Source of the DNA: Paraflavitalea soli
GTDB taxonomy: Bacteria > Bacteroidota > Bacteroidia > Chitinophagales > Chitinophagaceae
Direction: 5' to 3'
Length of the DNA stretch: 64,000 bases
Assembly (NCBI RefSeq): GCF_003555545.1
Contig: NZ_CP032157.1
Span: 1,244,546 to 1,308,545 of the forward strand
The notes under the pieces were generated by a model, which saw only the letters and a list, made by a program, of their open reading frames with translations, had not been told where the DNA came from and made no database searches. Numbering within the stretch: the stretch's first letter is position 1; every line of letters starts with the position of its first letter. Positions 8,440-17,156 of this stretch are shown piece after piece. The translations under genes and the position numbers were made by a program.

Positions 8440-10938
8440 TCACTTCCATTCGGTAGCGCGCTTCTGGCTCCTCATGGGTTCAAATTGAATAGAAGGGTCC
8501 TTTTCTTCCGGGGCATTTACAAAGTGATTGAAACGCTTGCGCAATTCAGGACTGTCTACTACCTCTTTCCATTCACATTTGTAATTGTCTACCAGCAACT
8601 GCATTTCTGCTTCCAGTTGCGCGGCGATGCCCAGGCTGTCGTGTACGATTACATTCTTCAGGTAAGAAATGCCGCCGTCCATTTTATTAAGCCAGGTGGC
8701 TGTCCTTGTTAATGGATCAGCGGTCTTTATATAAAACATGAGAAAACGATCGATGTACCGGATGCAGGTGTCACTATCCAGATCCGTACCCAGCAACAGT
8801 GCGTGCTGGGGTTTCGATCCACCATTGCCGCATACATAAAGGTTCCAGCCCTTATCCGTAGCAATGATGCCGAAATCCTTCGACTGCGCTTCTGCGCATT
8901 CGCGGATACAACCTGATACAGCCGATTTGAGTTTGTGCGGTGCGCGCAGGCCACGGTACCTTTCTTCAATGCGGATGGCAAAACTTACACTGTCGTGCAG
9001 GCCAAACCGGCACCAGGTGCTGCCTACGCAGCTCTTTACCGTACGCAATGCTTTTCCGTAGGCATGGCCACTTTCAAATCCTGCATTGATCAGTTCTTCC
9101 CAGATAGCAGGCAGATCGCTTACATGCGCGCCAAAGAGGTCGATGCGCTGGCCGCCGGTGATCTTGGTGTAGAGGTTGTATTTCTGCGCTACCTGTCCAA
9201 TAACAATGAGTTTCTCCGGTGTGATCTCTCCACCGGGTATACGGGGTACTACAGAGTACGTACCACCTTTCTGTATATTGGCCAGGTAACGGTCGTTGGA
9301 GTCCTGTGCCGTAGCATTTCCTTTTTGCAGGATCATTTCATTCCAGAGGCTGGCAATGATCGAAGCAACGGCGGGTTTGCATATTTCACAGCCATCACCC
9401 TGACCTAATTTATCCAGTGCTGCATCATAACTTTTCAGGTCATGCACTTTTATCAGGTCAAACAATTCCTGGCGGCTGTATTGAAAATGTTCGCACAATA
9501 CATTGCGTACATATTTGCCTTGTGATTGTAAAGTATGATTCACCAGGTCTTTCAGCATGGGTACACAACCACCGCAGCCGGTGCCTGCCTTGGTGCATTT
9601 CTTCACTGCGTCTACCGTTTCACATCCCTGGCCGGTCACTGACTGGCAAATAGCTTGCTTGGTGACGCCTTCACAACTGCAGATCATCGCATCATCGGGC
9701 AGGCTGGTTACCCCGCCGCCTGCTTCTGCACCACCGCGGGCACCTAAGATCATGTCTTCCGGATTGGGAGGAAGCACTATGTTGTTCTTACAGGTCTGCA
9801 ACAACATATTGTATTGTTCTGCATCCCCTACCAATATGCCGCCCAGCAGGTGTTTACCATCCTTGCTGATATTAATTCGTTTGTATACACCTTTCAGGGT
9901 GTCTTCCCATACGATGCTGCGTCCATCCTGTGGATGCACAAAGGGTTCGCCAAAGCTGGCTACGTCTATGCCGATCAGTTTGAGCTTGGTGCTCATGTCG
10001 TAACCGGTAAATGCTTTTTCGCCCCCCGTTAAGTTGGCTGCTACTACATCGGCCATCTCATAACCCGGTGCTACCAGGCCATAGATCATGCCTTTGTACA
10101 AAGCGCATTCTCCAATAGCGAAAATGTGGGGGTCTGTTGTTTGTAATTGATCGTTGACCACGATACCGCCGCGGTGACCGGTTTCCAGTCCACATAGTTT
10201 GGCCAGTTCATCACGGGGTTTGATGCCTGCTGAGATCACCAGCATGTCAACATCAATACTGGTGTCATTAGCAAACTGCATACCCGTGATATGTTCATCA
10301 CCGAGGATGGCCGTGGTGTTGGTATTGGTGCGAATGTGCAGGCCCAGCGCTTCGAGTTTGGTGCGCAGGGTGTGCGAGCCGGCTTCATCGATCTGCCGGG
10401 GCATGAGGCGGGGCGCAAATTCAATGACCTGCGTGTCGGTAATGCCGAGGTCGAGCATCGCTTTGGCGGCTTCCAGGCCCAGCAATCCCCCGCCAATGAC
10501 AGCGCCTTTTTTGGCATGCCGTGCATAGGTGGTCATCATCTCCAGGTCTTCGATCGTGCGGTAAATAAACACGCCCTGTTTCTCAACGCCGGGGATGGGG
10601 GGCACAAAGGCTGAGGAGCCCGTAGCCATTACCAGGTAGTCGTAACTTTCGGTAATACCTTTAAATGAATGTACCCTCTTATGTACCCGGTCGATGCTTT
10701 GTACCGGGTCGCCCAGGTGGAGGCGGATACCTTTTCCGGCATACCATTCAGCAGGGGCGAGTGTCAGGTCGTCTGCTGATTTGCCGGCAAAATATTCGCT
10801 GAGGTGTACCCTGTCATAAGCGGGCCTCATTTCTTCTCCAAATACGATCAGCTCAAATGACTGATCTCCTTGTTTGGTCAGCAGTTTTTCGCAAAACTTG
10901 TAGCCGACCATTCCGTTGCCAATGATGACGATTTTCAT
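8440..10938 (-). CDS. nirB: Nitrite reductase (NADH) large subunit
   Basis: An 832-residue cytoplasmic enzyme that reduces nitrite to ammonium with NADH. Residues 1-310 are the FAD/NAD domain (IVIIGNGMVG at 3-12, AVIGGGLLGLEAAKA near 146). Residues 418-470 are a BFD [2Fe-2S] domain with C420, C422, C455 and C458, followed by a second BFD-like segment (LCEHF..GCEICKP, 481-522). Residues 550-830 are the sulfite/nitrite reductase half domains, with the sirohaem-[4Fe-4S] ligands C637, C643, C677 and C681 (SCVGSTWC and SGCIREC). Length and order match classical NirB. The start ATG is followed by the FAD loop, so the start is secure. The gene faces the SUMT gene across a 190-bp promoter region with a candidate Crp/Fnr site. 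Confidence 0.97.
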   Translation of the reverse strand: MKIVIIGNGMVGYKFCEKLLTKQGDQSFELIVFGEEMRPAYDRVHLSEYFAGKSADDLTLAPAEWYAGKGIRLHLGDPVQSIDRVHKRVHSFKGITESYDYLVMATGSSAFVPPIPGVEKQGVFIYRTIEDLEMMTTYARHAKKGAVIGGGLLGLEAAKAMLDLGITDTQVIEFAPRLMPRQIDEAGSHTLRTKLEALGLHIRTNTNTTAILGDEHITGMQFANDTSIDVDMLVISAGIKPRDELAKLCGLETGHRGGIVVNDQLQTTDPHIFAIGECALYKGMIYGLVAPGYEMADVVAANLTGGEKAFTGYDMSTKLKLIGIDVASFGEPFVHPQDGRSIVWEDTLKGVYKRINISKDGKHLLGGILVGDAEQYNMLLQTCKNNIVLPPNPEDMILGARGGAEAGGGVTSLPDDAMICSCEGVTKQAICQSVTGQGCETVDAVKKCTKAGTGCGGCVPMLKDLVNHTLQSQGKYVRNVLCEHFQYSRQELFDLIKVHDLKSYDAALDKLGQGDGCEICKPAVASIIASLWNEMILQKGNATAQDSNDRYLANIQKGGTYSVVPRIPGGEITPEKLIVIGQVAQKYNLYTKITGGQRIDLFGAHVSDLPAIWEELINAGFESGHAYGKALRTVKSCVGSTWCRFGLHDSVSFAIRIEERYRGLRAPHKLKSAVSGCIRECAEAQSKDFGIIATDKGWNLYVCGNGGSKPQHALLLGTDLDSDTCIRYIDRFLMFYIKTADPLTRTATWLNKMDGGISYLKNVIVHDSLGIAAQLEAEMQLLVDNYKCEWKEVVDSPELRKRFNHFVNAPEEKDPSIQFEPMRSQKRATEWK

Positions 10939-11041
10939 GCAGTGCCCTGATTTTAAGTGTTAAATGGCACATGACAAGCAAACATTAGAAATTAATACAT
11001 GTAATAAAGTGGCAAGTAATCGTCGAAATAATTATGAAGTA

Positions 11042-11057
11042 TGTGACTTATGTCATA
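11042..11057. promoter_or_regulatory. Candidate Crp/Fnr-family operator between nirB and the SUMT gene
   Basis: In the divergent 190-bp region, TGAC (11044-11047) and GTCA (11052-11055) form a perfect dyad around TTAT, with one further matching pair at 11042 and 11057. A TGAC-N4-GTCA core has the geometry of Crp/Fnr-type operators. It lies 104 bp from the nirB start and 72 bp from the SUMT start, and a Crp/Fnr-type regulator is encoded right after the SUMT gene. Binding is inferred. Confidence 0.45.
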
Positions 11058-11128
11058 AATTTAAGCATAATTACAATTCTAAACAAAGATTATTTAATGC
11101 AAGTATCATATAAATTAATATCCAATAT

Positions 11129-11890
11129 ATGAGCATTCCCCGTTTATCCCTGGTAGGAGCTGGCCCTGGAGACCCTGAACTGATCACGTTAAAAGCAATT
11201 AGGACCCTTCAGCAGGCGGATGTAATATTATATGATGCGTTGGCTAATGATGCCTTACTTTCTTATGCCAAACCCGGGGCTATTACCCGCTTTGTGGGGA
11301 AGCGTTATGGTTGTCATGCCTTGTCTCAGCAGGAGATCAACCAAGTGATTATTGAATGCGCCCTGGCCCATGGCCATGTCGTGCGTCTGAAAGGGGGTGA
11401 TCCCTTTGTATTTGGTCGCGCCCAGGAAGAGATTGACGCTGCGCGGGAAGCAGGCATCCCCGTGGAAGTGATACCCGGCATCTCCAGCGCCCTGGCAGTG
11501 CCCGCCGCCCAAATGATCCCCTTGACCTGCCGCGGTATCAATGAAAGTTTTTGGGTAACCACCGGCACTACGCAGTCGGGCGATGTATCGGCTGATATCA
11601 AACTGGCCGCACAATCCTCCGCCACGGTGATCATATTAATGGCCATGAGCAAGCTGGAAGCCATCATGGACATCTTTGCCGGTCATAGCAAGAGCGATAC
11701 GCCCGTGGCCATCATACAGGATGGCACCACGGCCAAAGAGAAAATGGTGACAGGTATGGTGCGCGATATTGCTTTCAAGGCCCAATATGCCGGCCTGGCC
11801 AATCCGTCCATTATTATAGTAGGAGAGGTGGTAAAACTGCATCGGGCACAATGGCAGCAGCAGGTACAGCAACAGTTGTTCCGCGTGTAG
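11129..11890 (+). CDS. cobA: Uroporphyrinogen-III C-methyltransferase (sirohaem synthesis)
   Basis: A 253-residue SAM-dependent methyltransferase that converts uroporphyrinogen III to precorrin-2, the first committed step to sirohaem and cobalamin. It shows the SUMT N-terminal loop SLVGAGPGDPELITLKAI (residues 7-24), the signature GDPFVFGRAQEE near 84, and IPGISSALAVPAAQMIPLT near 109. The length is that of stand-alone SUMT; no dehydrogenase/ferrochelatase (CysG) domain is attached, so those steps must be encoded elsewhere. Placement opposite nirB, whose product needs sirohaem, argues that the job here is sirohaem supply for nitrite reduction. The Crp/Fnr gene follows 24 bp downstream and probably shares the message. 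Confidence 0.95.
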   Translation: MSIPRLSLVGAGPGDPELITLKAIRTLQQADVILYDALANDALLSYAKPGAITRFVGKRYGCHALSQQEINQVIIECALAHGHVVRLKGGDPFVFGRAQEEIDAAREAGIPVEVIPGISSALAVPAAQMIPLTCRGINESFWVTTGTTQSGDVSADIKLAAQSSATVIILMAMSKLEAIMDIFAGHSKSDTPVAIIQDGTTAKEKMVTGMVRDIAFKAQYAGLANPSIIIVGEVVKLHRAQWQQQVQQQLFRV

Positions 11891-11914
11891 CATTTCGTTG
11901 TTATCTTCACAGCT

Positions 11915-12616
11915 ATGAAGGCGGTTAAAACCAGTTGCGATCAACAGCGTTGTTTTTTATGCAGGCGTAGTTTAAAAGAATGGATACCGGCCATCGAGGC
12001 CAACAAAAAAAGCTACCAGTTTAAAAAAGGAGAGGTCATCTTTCAGGAAGGTGAACCAGTGACCGGCATCTATTTTCTCTACGATGGGAAAGCCAAGGTG
12101 CACAAGAAATGGGGAGAAGAAAAGGAACTCAATATCCGTTTTGCCCGCAAAGGTGATATCATCGGTCACCGGGGATTGGGTAAAGACACGATCTATCCTG
12201 TATCGGCTACCGCCCTGGAAACCTGTACAGTTTGTTTTATTGACCTCGCTTTTTTCAAGACCACCCTCAAAGTAAATACGGATTTCACCTACGACCTGCT
12301 GATGTTCTATGCCGAAGAGCTGCAGGAATCGGAAAAGCGTATGCGCAATCTCGCGCACATGCCGGTAAAAGGACGCATTGCCTATGCCTTACTGATCCTG
12401 AAAGAAAAGTTTGGCCTCACCCCCGAGGGGTTCATCGACATATCGCTCACCCGGCAGGACATTGCTTCCTATGCCGGTACTACCTACGAGACGGTATTCC
12501 GGATCATCAGCGACCTCACCCAGGCCAATATAGTGACAGTGGACAATAAAGATATTACGATATTGGATGAAGCTGCCCTGGTACGCCTCACCCAGGAGGG
12601 GGAGAATGGGGGTTAA
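11915..12616 (+). CDS. Crp/Fnr-family regulator with N-terminal cysteine cluster
   Basis: A 233-residue DNA-binding protein. Residues 30-120 form a cyclic-nucleotide-binding-type jelly roll (KKGEVIFQEGEPVTGIYFLY), residues 125-150 the dimer helix, and residues 174-200 the winged helix-turn-helix with recognition segment TTYETVFRI. In this segment E and R fall where Crp E181 and R185 and Fnr E209 and R213 lie. Cysteines C8, C13 and C16 precede the sensor domain, and C104 and C107 lie within it; Fnr also uses three N-terminal cysteines plus one in the domain to hold a [4Fe-4S] cluster, although its spacing differs. I infer possible oxygen, NO or iron-sulfur sensing. Its place in the nitrate cluster makes it the likely local regulator. 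Confidence 0.88.
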   Translation: MKAVKTSCDQQRCFLCRRSLKEWIPAIEANKKSYQFKKGEVIFQEGEPVTGIYFLYDGKAKVHKKWGEEKELNIRFARKGDIIGHRGLGKDTIYPVSATALETCTVCFIDLAFFKTTLKVNTDFTYDLLMFYAEELQESEKRMRNLAHMPVKGRIAYALLILKEKFGLTPEGFIDISLTRQDIASYAGTTYETVFRIISDLTQANIVTVDNKDITILDEAALVRLTQEGENGG

Positions 12617-12819
12617 AGGCCCCATTGCCTGCACATTGCCTGCGCATGTTCTACGCATTGCCTCCGGATTGCCTGACCGCTCAATGAAAAGGGGCCATTG
12701 TACTAAGGGGCGTAGGCAATACGGAGAAAGTATCCGGGCCATGTTCGGGCTTTTGTCAACACATTTGGCCCTTTTGTCTACTCAATTATTTTGAATAGAA
12801 GAGATAGGGGTAGCTTGCA

Positions 12820-13824
12820 ATGATGCCAACACGCTCAACATATTTTTCACCGGGTTTACACCTCGTTGTCTGGTTAATCTTGTTTACGATACCGATGCTG
12901 GTGTTCATCAATGTCGATACAGGATTGCCCAATGGCTTTTTTATTATTGGCAACCTGTTTCATATCGGCCTGTTTTACCTGAATGCTTTTTACCTGTACC
13001 CCCGGTTCCTGACAAGGAAACGTTGGCCCTTGTACATTCTTTTTCTGGGCATTATCGTAGCCGTTTTTTATTATGTAAAAGTGGGATTGATGAAATGGCT
13101 TCGCCCGGAATTACAGGCGGAGGGGCTGTATGCCGGTTTTTTTCTTTTTCCGCCCATTCCCTTTTTGATCGCTTCCATCATTTACCGGCTGGTGACTGAT
13201 CGCATACTGGCCGAAAGGGCAGAGAAGGAAGCGCAGGCGGAAAGGCTGGCCTCAGAACTCAAGTTCCTGCGTTCGCAGGTAAGTCCGCATTTCCTCTTTA
13301 ATGTATTGACGAATATGGTGTCACTGGCCCGTCAAAGGTCAGCACTGCTGGAGCCAGCGTTGATCCAGCTGTCGGATATGTTGCGTTATATGTTGTACGA
13401 TGCCGATAGCGGGAAATTTCCGGTAACCAAAGAAATTGAATACCTCCACAATTATATTGAACTGCAGCAGCTCCGCTTTGGAGAAGATGTACGTATCACC
13501 GTGGATATAGAGAATGATGCGCCTTCCTGTACGGTGGAGCCCATGCTGCTGATCCCCTTTGTGGAAAATGCTTTCAAGCATGGTATTGGCCTGGTGAGGG
13601 ACCCTTTTATTCATGTCTCTCTGCAGGTAAAGGAGCAATCTTTGCATTTCAGGGTTACGAATAACTATGATAAGAGTAACACCGCAAAAGATAAGAATTC
13701 TGGTATAGGACTGGCCAATGTGCGTAACCGGCTGCAACTTCTGTATAAAGAAAAGCATAACTTGTCGATACATGATAACGGTGAATTGTATGTGGCCACT
13801 TTAAAACTCGATCTGTCATGCTAA
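12820..13824 (+). CDS. LytS/YehU-type sensor histidine kinase
   Basis: A 334-residue inner-membrane kinase of the His_kinase (PF06580) family. About four membrane helices fill residues 12-125, then a short coiled coil (ILAERAEKEAQAERLASELKFL) leads to the phospho-acceptor region SPHFLFNVLTNM with H157. The ATP-binding part has IPFVENAFKHGI (N box) and SGIGLANVRNRLQLLY (G box). No periplasmic sensor domain is seen, so any signal is probably sensed in the membrane. The gene overlaps the next one, a LytTR response regulator, by 7 bp, which indicates translational coupling and a cognate pair. The preceding 203 bp hold no gene I can support. Confidence 0.93.
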   Translation: MMPTRSTYFSPGLHLVVWLILFTIPMLVFINVDTGLPNGFFIIGNLFHIGLFYLNAFYLYPRFLTRKRWPLYILFLGIIVAVFYYVKVGLMKWLRPELQAEGLYAGFFLFPPIPFLIASIIYRLVTDRILAERAEKEAQAERLASELKFLRSQVSPHFLFNVLTNMVSLARQRSALLEPALIQLSDMLRYMLYDADSGKFPVTKEIEYLHNYIELQQLRFGEDVRITVDIENDAPSCTVEPMLLIPFVENAFKHGIGLVRDPFIHVSLQVKEQSLHFRVTNNYDKSNTAKDKNSGIGLANVRNRLQLLYKEKHNLSIHDNGELYVATLKLDLSC

Positions 13825-14519
13825 GATGTATAGCGGTAGATGATGAAAAGCTGGTGCTCGACCTGCTGGTTGACAATATCTCGCAGGTGCCCTTTCTGCA
13901 GCTGGTAAAACGCTGCCGCAATGCGATGGAAGCGGCAGAAGTGTTGCATGAAGAATCTGTTGATCTGATCTTTCTTGATATCCAGATGCCGGGTCTCAAT
14001 GGCTTGCAGTTCCTGCAGTCGCTGAAGCATCCTCCCATGGTGATCATGATCACGGCGTATAAGGAATATGCGCTCGATGGGTTTAATCTTGATGTGGTAG
14101 ATTACTTACTGAAGCCTGTATCATTTGAACGCTTCCTCAAAGCCTGCAACAAAGCGCAGGAACTGCATACCCTGCAGCAAAAAGCAGTGCCCAAAGAAGA
14201 CACGCCGGATTACTTCTTCGTGTATGTGGAATATGTGCAGGTGAAGGTATCCATACCGGCCATCCTGTATATTGAAGGCATGAAAGATTATGTAAAGATC
14301 TTCCTCAATACCGGCCCCAAACCGGTGATCACCAAAATGAGCATGAAGGCGATCCAGGAAAAACTCACGGCCTTTCGTTTTGTGCGCACCCACAAATCCT
14401 TTATTGTGGCAGCGGATAAAATAACCGCTGTAAAGCGCGATCTCCTTTGCGTGGGTGCCCTTGAACTTCCCCTCAGCGAAGGCTATAAGGCCGATGTAGA
14501 GAAAATGCTTTCACTTTAA
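13818..14519 (+). CDS. LytTR-type response regulator
   Basis: A 233-residue cytoplasmic response regulator. Residues 1-120 are a receiver domain with acidic pocket VDDE near 8 and the phospho-acceptor D54 in IFLDIQMPG; the conserved lysine is in DYLLKPVSF. Residues 130-233 are a LytTR DNA-binding domain (ILYIEGMKDYVKIFL and FRFVRTHKSFIV). The start ATG overlaps the end of the kinase gene. Its targets are unknown; the TonB-dependent receptor 300 bp downstream on the same strand is a candidate because LytTR systems often control adjacent genes. Confidence 0.93.
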   Translation: MLRCIAVDDEKLVLDLLVDNISQVPFLQLVKRCRNAMEAAEVLHEESVDLIFLDIQMPGLNGLQFLQSLKHPPMVIMITAYKEYALDGFNLDVVDYLLKPVSFERFLKACNKAQELHTLQQKAVPKEDTPDYFFVYVEYVQVKVSIPAILYIEGMKDYVKIFLNTGPKPVITKMSMKAIQEKLTAFRFVRTHKSFIVAADKITAVKRDLLCVGALELPLSEGYKADVEKMLSL

Positions 14520-14826
14520 TATAAAGGTGGGCCGCCCTTGTGGCGCTGCAAAGGCGGCCGGGAGGGCTACTCACCTTTTTCAAGTCTCCTCATTTCTCCT
14601 GTACGTCTATTCAACCAGGTCCGGAAGTCTATTCTCCATCCAGGTGCCTGCATACCTGTAATACTTTTGAAAGGTAATCCCAATGGATGATGACTTCGAA
14701 GTAAGCGTGTATTCATGCCCCATAGGGGCTGCCGCTTTGTAGAGATCAGCATTTAATTGATTTTATCGGCCCTGTAGGGGCCGCCCATTGGGGCAACCTA
14801 TTGCAGTTGTTCAAAAATATTGAGCC
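14520..14826. other. Gene-free 307-bp interval with several short G/C-rich hairpins
   Basis: After the response-regulator stop there is a stem GGCCGCC (14530-14536) and GGCGGCC (14553-14559) with no T-run. Further on, CCCCATAGGGG-like and GGCCCTGTAGGGGCC-like short palindromes occur between about 14716 and 14795. The pattern resembles an interspersed palindromic element rather than a gene. A 61-codon open frame on the minus strand (14567-14752) has no features that I trust. Confidence 0.5.
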
Positions 14827-17061
14827 ATGAATTATAAACACCTTCCATTTCTCTGCCTGCTTGTATTCCTCACCGCAGGCGTCTTGCCCGCAACCGCGCA
14901 ATCAATTATTCGTGGACAGGTAATGAATAGCAAACAGGAGCCAATGGCAGCGGCCAGCATCGGGATCAGGCAATTCCGCGCAGGCGTCCGGGCCGATTCG
15001 GCTGGCTATTTTTCACTGCCCAGGCCAGCAGGAGATAAAGTGGTGTTGAAAATTACTTCCATAGGTTACCGGCCAAAGGAAGTGGAAGTACATACGGCTG
15101 ATTCCATGCTTACGATCATACTGGATGAGGATGGAGCTCAATTAGGTGAAGTGGTGGTAGTGGGCGCCGGTAGCTTTGAAGCCAGCGATAAAGCAAAAGG
15201 CGCTTCACTTACCCCCATTGATGCGGTAACGGTGGCGGGCAATGGCGGAGATATTGCCAATGCATTGAGGTTCCTGCCCGGGGCACAACAGGTGGGTGAA
15301 ACGGAAGGGCTTTTTGTGCGGGGTGGTACCAGCGATGAGGCCAAACAGTTTGTGGATGGGGCCTTACTGCCGCATCCCAATTTTTCCAGTATTCCGGGTG
15401 TGCCGCAACCGGCCCGGCTCAATCCCTTCCTGTTTAAAGGCATCTTATTCAGCTCCGGCGGTTACTCGGCCTTATATGGCCAGGCCATGAGCAGTGCGCT
15501 GATCCTGGAAACAGTTGACCTGCCCGATCAATCTTCTGCTAACCTGGCCTTGTTCCCGATGATGGCGGCGGTTGGATTTCAAAACCTGGCGAAAGATCGC
15601 CACAGCAGTTATGGTATCAATGCCCGCTATGGTAATTCCACCTTCTATAATAAGCTCACAGATGCGAAGCCCGATTTCTTCCATGGACCGGAATACCTGG
15701 CCGGCGATGCCAATTTCCGCATCAGGACCAGCAAAACTGGCATGCTGAAGTTCTACAGTAATTACGGATACAGCCGCACAGGTATGAGAACGCCGGATGT
15801 GGACAGTGCCGGCCTGTTGTCCTCCTTTGAATTGAAGGGATTCAATGTATACAATAATCTTTCTTACCGGGAATCCCTGGGCCGTCAATGGAAAATGGAT
15901 GCGGCCCTCGCTTATAATTATTATAAAGAAGATATCGCTAATCAGTTACTGGATGCCAGGAAGATACCTGTTGTTATTCCTGCATCCCCTTATGATGAAA
16001 AGAATAATGAACGTCATGAGCAGGCTGATCTTGGACAGGCCCGGCTGGTGATCACCAAAGGGCTGCGGCGCAGGCAGGCGATCCGCTTTGGCGGAGAATA
16101 TTTTTACAGCAAGAACAGGTTTCGGTACAATAAAACAGTTCACTCGTTGCAAGACAACCTCGCGGTAGGTTTTGCAGAAGGAGATGTGTACATCGCCCGC
16201 AATATAGCGGCTAAAATAGGGGTACGGGCCGAATATACCAGTTTGCTGCAACGCATCAATGTAGCGCCGCGGATCAGCGTGGCTTATCGCATGCCCAATG
16301 CCGGGCAGATCAATATGGCCTATGGCGTCTTCTATCAAATGCCCGGGGATGCCTGGCTGATGCAAAACAGGGAGCTCAACTTTAGCCGTGCCGAACACTA
16401 CCTGGCAAATTACCAATACAAATTCAGCAACCGCCTGTTGCGCATTGAAGGTTATTATAAGCGGTACAGCAACCTGGTGACCACCAAACCTGCGGTGGCC
16501 AACGAAGGTGATGGATACGCAAGGGGAGTAGAGTTGTTCTTCCGCGACAAGCGCAGCTTTAAGAATGTTGATTACTGGATCACGTACACCTACCTCGATA
16601 CCAAACGCCGGTTCTTGGATTTCCCGGTATCCATGCGGCCATCCTTTGCTACGCCGCATACGGCATCGCTGGTGGTGAAACGTTTTTTCCAGGTCATCAA
16701 CCTCAGCGCCAACCTTTCTTATACGCTGGCCACAGGCCGTCCGTATTATACTATTCAATCCGATGCTGCCGGTAGTGCTTATGTTTTTGATCAGGGAACT
16801 ACCAATACTTACAGTGCGCTTAACCTGGGTTTTGCTTATCTCTTTACCCTATTCAAAGGGTGGAAGAATAAAGACTTTTCCGGTATTGGCTTTGGTATGA
16901 ACAACGTATTTGGCAGGGAACAGGTATTGGGATACAACTATAGCTTCAATGGCCTGAACAAGCTGCCTATCACGCAGCCCGCCACCCGCACCTGGTATGC
17001 CGGCATCTTTATGAGCTTTGGCATCGACCGGCGGGATGATCTGATCAATGAGAATTTGTAA
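14827..17061 (+). CDS. TonB-dependent outer membrane receptor with carboxypeptidase-regulatory-like N-terminus
   Basis: A 744-residue outer-membrane protein. Residues 1-24 are a signal peptide ending ATAQ, and residues 27-110 a carboxypeptidase D regulatory-like beta-sandwich (SIIRGQVMNSKQEPMAAASI). A plug domain follows (VVVVGAGSFEASDKAKG, then FLPGAQQVGETEGLFVRGG) and then the beta-barrel, ending in a strand finishing in SFGI near the C-terminus. It is shorter than SusC (about 1000 residues) and has no SusD partner, so it is a stand-alone receptor. The ligand is unknown; nothing nearby points to a siderophore. A small TPR-like secreted protein follows 95 bp downstream, a pairing that may be functional. 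Confidence 0.9.
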   Translation: MNYKHLPFLCLLVFLTAGVLPATAQSIIRGQVMNSKQEPMAAASIGIRQFRAGVRADSAGYFSLPRPAGDKVVLKITSIGYRPKEVEVHTADSMLTIILDEDGAQLGEVVVVGAGSFEASDKAKGASLTPIDAVTVAGNGGDIANALRFLPGAQQVGETEGLFVRGGTSDEAKQFVDGALLPHPNFSSIPGVPQPARLNPFLFKGILFSSGGYSALYGQAMSSALILETVDLPDQSSANLALFPMMAAVGFQNLAKDRHSSYGINARYGNSTFYNKLTDAKPDFFHGPEYLAGDANFRIRTSKTGMLKFYSNYGYSRTGMRTPDVDSAGLLSSFELKGFNVYNNLSYRESLGRQWKMDAALAYNYYKEDIANQLLDARKIPVVIPASPYDEKNNERHEQADLGQARLVITKGLRRRQAIRFGGEYFYSKNRFRYNKTVHSLQDNLAVGFAEGDVYIARNIAAKIGVRAEYTSLLQRINVAPRISVAYRMPNAGQINMAYGVFYQMPGDAWLMQNRELNFSRAEHYLANYQYKFSNRLLRIEGYYKRYSNLVTTKPAVANEGDGYARGVELFFRDKRSFKNVDYWITYTYLDTKRRFLDFPVSMRPSFATPHTASLVVKRFFQVINLSANLSYTLATGRPYYTIQSDAAGSAYVFDQGTTNTYSALNLGFAYLFTLFKGWKNKDFSGIGFGMNNVFGREQVLGYNYSFNGLNKLPITQPATRTWYAGIFMSFGIDRRDDLINENL

Positions 17062-17063
17062 CG

Positions 17064-17104
17064 GTGTCATTTCGAACGTAGCGAAGCGAAGTGAGAAATC
17101 TACC
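17064..17104. repeat. GTCATTTCGAACG-type interspersed repeat
   Basis: Directly after the receptor stop the sequence GTGTCATTTCGAACG, then GCGAAG and GTGAGAAATCTACC, matches the same element found in both orientations at 19418-19526. It is a short interspersed repeat, not a gene. Confidence 0.7.
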
Positions 17105-17156
17105 TGCTTTGAAAACCATCCTAAATAGATATTAGCAAACCTAAAAATTGAATAAT

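Noticed and set aside
14567-14752. 61-codon minus-strand frame
   Set aside because: It lies in a repeat-like palindromic gap and lacks features; likely not a gene.
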